Origin: JAABTH01 sp964492615
Lineage (GTDB): Bacteria > Bacillota > Dethiobacteria > DTU022
NCBI GenBank assembly: GCA_964492615.1
Contig: CAZBKZ010000014.1
Coordinates: 1 to 53,944, forward strand
DNA length: 53,944 bases
Direction: 5' to 3'
The notes beneath the pieces are model-generated. The model was given only the letters and a program-made list of their open reading frames with translations. It did no database searches and was not told where the DNA came from. Shown one piece after another: positions 51,548-53,944 of this stretch. Both the position numbers and the translations under genes were made by a program. Numbering within the stretch: the stretch's first letter is position 1; each line of letters begins with the position of its first letter.

Positions 51548-52168
51548 TTACTTCGGCGCAACAATTACTTTACGGTAAGGTTCCTGGCCGGAGCTGTATG
51601 TTGTTATCCCCGGGTAATCCTGCAGAGCAAGATGTATGATTCTTCTTTCCTGTGGGTTCATCGGTTCAAGAGCTTGCTCGTAACCTTCCTGTGATACTTT
51701 CCTTGCAACATTTTTTGCAAGTTGGGTTAAAGTTTTTTCTCTTTTAACCCTGTAATTTTCTACATCAATAACAACCATCTTGTTCAAGTTTGAAAACTGT
51801 CTTCTCATAATAATGTTAACAAGGTACTGGACGTCGCTAAGAGTTTTGCCTCTTCTCCCAATTAAAACCCCAACATCGTCGCCATTGATCATTGCTTCTA
51901 CTCTTTCATCATCAGAATCTATATCAACGCTGCCGTCAACACCAATGTTATCAAGCATCTCTATTAAATAATCCTCTAAAAATTGTTCTGGGCTCTTTTT
52001 AACTTTAACTATTACCCTTGCCTCTTTATTGCCTATCAGACCAAGTAAACCCTGTGAAGGTTCATCTACAATGCTTATTTCTACATTGTCTCGCTGCACG
52101 CCCAGTATATTAAGAGCATTTTCAACTGCTTCGTCAACAGTTCGGCCGCTGGCTTCATGTTCTATCAT
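51548..52168 (-). CDS. jag: RNA-binding protein Jag/KhpB
   Basis: A 206-residue protein: Jag-N domain (about residues 1-50, GRTVDEAVENALNILGV), a KH domain (about 75-145, with GRRGKTLSDVQYLVN) and an R3H domain (about 150-206, NPQERRIIHLALQD). It binds RNA and affects cell division and elongation in Firmicutes. It overlaps yidC by 4 bp. Confidence 0.96.
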   Translation of the reverse strand: MIEHEASGRTVDEAVENALNILGVQRDNVEISIVDEPSQGLLGLIGNKEARVIVKVKKSPEQFLEDYLIEMLDNIGVDGSVDIDSDDERVEAMINGDDVGVLIGRRGKTLSDVQYLVNIIMRRQFSNLNKMVVIDVENYRVKREKTLTQLAKNVARKVSQEGYEQALEPMNPQERRIIHLALQDYPGITTYSSGQEPYRKVIVAPK

Positions 52169-53025
52169 TTTTTACCCTTCCCCTTTTTGGCCTTGTTCTT
52201 ATTGCTCTTTGACCCATTATCTTCACCCTGACTCTTTTTGCCTTCTATTTCATCAAAAATACTACTTAGTTTTTTATCTTTTTTATTATCTTCTTTGTCT
52301 TCTTTGTCTTCTTTGTCTTTCTTAGCAGGTTTTACAACAATTTCTGATCCTTCTTTATCTTTTTCCAACTGTAATACTAATTTATGCTGACCAATTGAAA
52401 AGACATTGTTCATAATCCAATATATGACCAGACCTACTGGAAAACTGAAACTAAATACCGTAATCATAATCGGCATCATGTAGAGCATCATCTTTTGAGT
52501 GCTGTCGGCCGACATAGACATTTTTGAATACAGATAAGTTGTTGCCCCGGCAATTAAAGGAAAGATATATAAGATGCTAATCTCACTTAAAAAATTATGA
52601 AACCCTATATTAGGAACTGCCAGCAAGTCAATAAATTGGGCAGAAGGGAAAAGGTAAGGGTTTATTACGCTCATGTCCAAAAATTGGTCAGCTTCACGCA
52701 ACAACCTGAAAATGCCGATTAATATTGGAAACTGAACCAGGAGGGGTAAACATCCGGCAAGAGGATTCATGTTATTTTCTTTCATAAATTCTGATACAGC
52801 CTGATTTTGTTTTTCTTTGTCGTTTTTATATTTCTCCTGCAATTTCTTCATTTCCGGCTGTAATTTTTGCATATTCTTAGCCGATTGAATCTGCTTGTTA
52901 TTCAACGGAAATGTAACCAGCTTAACGAGAATTGTCATGATAATAATGGCTACTCCGAGATTTGGCACTATGTTATATATAAAGCTTATTACAACACTAA
53001 AAAATTGAGCAATAGCATCTAACAT
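52165..53025 (-). CDS. yidC: membrane protein insertase YidC (SpoIIIJ/Oxa1 type)
   Basis: A 286-residue insertase with five predicted membrane helices and the conserved ILVKLVTFPLNNKQ and PLAGCLPLLVQFPILIG segments. The C-terminal tail (about residues 225-286) is highly charged; within it a 9-bp repeat (52290-52318) encodes KED units. There is no classical lipoprotein signal (no LxxC), unlike B. subtilis SpoIIIJ. It lies 22 bp after yidD. Confidence 0.96.
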   Translation of the reverse strand: MLDAIAQFFSVVISFIYNIVPNLGVAIIIMTILVKLVTFPLNNKQIQSAKNMQKLQPEMKKLQEKYKNDKEKQNQAVSEFMKENNMNPLAGCLPLLVQFPILIGIFRLLREADQFLDMSVINPYLFPSAQFIDLLAVPNIGFHNFLSEISILYIFPLIAGATTYLYSKMSMSADSTQKMMLYMMPIMITVFSFSFPVGLVIYWIMNNVFSIGQHKLVLQLEKDKEGSEIVVKPAKKDKEDKEDKEDNKKDKKLSSIFDEIEGKKSQGEDNGSKSNKNKAKKGKGKK

Positions 53026-53047
53026 TTATTTTCCTCCCACCATCTTG

Positions 53048-53242
53048 TTATTTGACCGGATCATACCCGCCTGGATTAAAAGGGTGGCACTTAATAATTC
53101 TTTTAAAACCCAAAGCCAATCCTTTTAATACACCATATTTATAAACCGCTTCGTATGTATATTGTGAACAAGAGGGGTAAAAACGACATACAGTGGGTTT
53201 AAGCGGTGATAAAAATGTCCTGTAAAAAGAGATGATTGCCAT
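53048..53242 (-). CDS. yidD: membrane protein insertion efficiency factor YidD
   Basis: A short protein with the full YidD signature: CRFYPSCSQYTYEAV and KCHPFNPGGYDP. I list the ATG of MAIISFYRTF (64 residues). The frame is open for 69 bp further, overlapping rnpA, and a near-cognate start closer to the GGAG at about 53261 is possible, so the N-terminus is uncertain. It sits between rnpA and yidC, as usual. Confidence 0.88.
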   Translation of the reverse strand: MAIISFYRTFLSPLKPTVCRFYPSCSQYTYEAVYKYGVLKGLALGFKRIIKCHPFNPGGYDPVK

Positions 53243-53268
53243 GCAGATAATCCTGGCATATTCTCCTG

Positions 53269-53625
53269 CTATTTCATTTCTTGATTTGATGTCAGCCGCG
53301 CTTTCCTGCAAAGGCGGAACAACTCCTTACCCGCTTCATGAAAAGAAACACCTGCCGAAGGTTTTCTTCCTACAATAATAAAATCATAACCCTTCAACAG
53401 CTGTTCTTCCATGTTTATATAAGCTTCCCTGAATATTCTTCTTATCCTGTTTCTAATTACACTCTTTCCAACCTTTTTACTGATTGAAAAACCTAAACGA
53501 TTAAAGGGTAAATCATTTGGGCAGTAATAAAGGACGATATTTTTGGAAACGACCGCCCTGCCATTTCTGTATACTTTTCTAAATTCATTACTTTTCTTTA
53601 ACCGTTTTTCACCTTTTTGCTTCAT
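53269..53625 (-). CDS. rnpA: ribonuclease P protein component
   Basis: A 118-residue RNase P protein that helps the RNA subunit cut tRNA 5' leaders. The conserved RNR-type motif is in VIRNRIRRIFREAY. The start lies 5 bp after the rpmH stop, the universal rpmH-rnpA pair. Confidence 0.95.
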   Translation of the reverse strand: MKQKGEKRLKKSNEFRKVYRNGRAVVSKNIVLYYCPNDLPFNRLGFSISKKVGKSVIRNRIRRIFREAYINMEEQLLKGYDFIIVGRKPSAGVSFHEAGKELFRLCRKARLTSNQEMK

Positions 53626-53630
53626 TTTTA

Positions 53631-53765
53631 TTAAGCGCTTAGCTTTTTACGCATTTTTAATCTGCGTCTTCTGATTACCTGTCTCCCTGCCTGTGTTCTC
53701 ATGCGTTTTAAAAAGCCATGTACTCGTTTTCTTTTTCTTTTTTTCGGTTGATATGTTCTTTTCAT
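53631..53765 (-). CDS. rpmH: 50S ribosomal protein L34
   Basis: A 44-residue L34: it begins MKRTYQPKKRKRKRVHGF and ends RKKLSA, rich in Arg and Lys as expected. The start ATG is at 53763-53765 and the stop TAA at 53631-53633. It is the first gene of the origin-side operon and a reliable marker that dnaA and oriC are close, beyond the right edge. Confidence 0.97.
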   Translation of the reverse strand: MKRTYQPKKRKRKRVHGFLKRMRTQAGRQVIRRRRLKMRKKLSA

Positions 53766-53802
53766 AATAACCCCTTCACAATTATGTAGATAAGTTAAAA
53801 AA

Positions 53803-53832
53803 ATTATACCGTAAAAAAAGGAGACATGTCAA
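53803..53832 (-). promoter_or_regulatory. consensus promoter of rpmH
   Basis: Minus strand TTGACA (53827-53832), 18-bp spacer, TATAAT (53803-53808): both hexamers are perfect. It lies 37 bp before the rpmH start and fits a strong vegetative promoter. Confidence 0.85.
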
Positions 53833-53944
53833 GAAATCCTTATATTTCAGCATATGCGTCAAAAATAATCTTAAACCTACCTTTGCAGTTATAATCCCGA
53901 CTTTGACAGCAAAACAGTTAAAAAACAGGCCGCAGCACCTATGA
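53833..53944. other. start of the rpmH-dnaA spacer
   Basis: AT-rich and gene-free up to the edge of the window. No DnaA box matching TTATCCACA is visible in this part, so the origin proper would be further right. Confidence 0.5.

Noticed and set aside
53833..53944. oriC or DnaA boxes at the right edge
   Set aside because: No TTATCCACA-like box is visible in these bases; the origin is expected further right.
1..53944. CRISPR arrays, insertion sequences, prophage, tRNA or rRNA genes
   Set aside because: No spaced repeats, transposase, integrase, phage structural gene or recognisable stable RNA was found on either strand.

Overview
The window reads as a chromosomal segment from an anaerobic, low-to-medium GC Firmicute of the class Clostridia, lying just to one side of the replication origin. 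The taxon is inferred from gene order: the Bacillus/Clostridia origin cluster rpmH-rnpA-yidD-yidC-jag-mnmE-rsmG-noc-parA-parB is at the right end. It is followed leftwards by rpsF-ssb-rpsR, rplI-dnaB, the walRKHI block, rho-rpmE-prfA-prmC and ywlC-ywlE-rpiB-glyA-upp. I recognise 58 protein genes. All but one (nikR) are on the minus strand, so transcription runs right to left, away from an origin expected just beyond the right edge. No rRNA, tRNA, insertion sequence, prophage or CRISPR array was seen.

Layout from right to left. (1) 46.4-53.8 kb: origin-proximal block for ribosome, RNase P, membrane insertion, tRNA modification and chromosome segregation, with two parS sites beside parB and a separate Noc paralogue; mnmG is missing from its usual place. 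(2) 41.9-46.4 kb: a translationally coupled M23 peptidase and bactofilin, adk, a DUF951 protein, ychF and an AI-2E family permease. (3) 41.7-41.9 kb: a decayed fragment of O-acetylhomoserine sulfhydrylase (metY) joined to the 3' end of the permease gene. (4) 37-41.6 kb: rpsF (with a long acidic tail), ssb, rpsR, rplI, dnaB and an FAD dehydrogenase. (5) 26-37 kb: a G5/M23 wall peptidase, the WalRK two-component system with WalH and WalI, a MurA, HtrA, and a coupled alkaline-phosphatase-superfamily/metallo-beta-lactamase pair. (6) 15-26 kb: a Ca2+/Na+ exchanger, rho, rpmE, prfA, prmC, nikR, a Na/Pi transporter, then ywlC, ywlE, rpiB, glyA, upp and comEB.

(7) 6.9-14.2 kb: a complete rotary ATPase operon of the V/A type in the order E-DUF2764-A-B-D-I-K, the layout known from spirochaetes, chlamydiae and Bacteroidetes. 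It sits between upp/comEB and murA, where Firmicutes normally carry the F-type atp operon. The K subunit keeps the residues that bind Na+ in the Enterococcus hirae ring. With the Ca2+/Na+ exchanger and Na/Pi transporter this suggests a sodium-based energy economy (inference).

(8) 0-6.6 kb: a second MurA, a PHP phosphoesterase, a solitary GAPDH, then DUF39 protein - NIL-domain ferredoxin - UPF0280, the trio linked in methanogens to making homocysteine from aspartate semialdehyde and sulfide, and last a gamma-carbonic-anhydrase-like protein. The trio together with the metY remnant suggests that the usual sulfhydrylation route has been replaced. The most notable points are the V-ATPase in the F-ATPase position, the homocysteine cluster with the metY relic, and a repeated 14-bp near-palindrome that resembles the Noc binding site.
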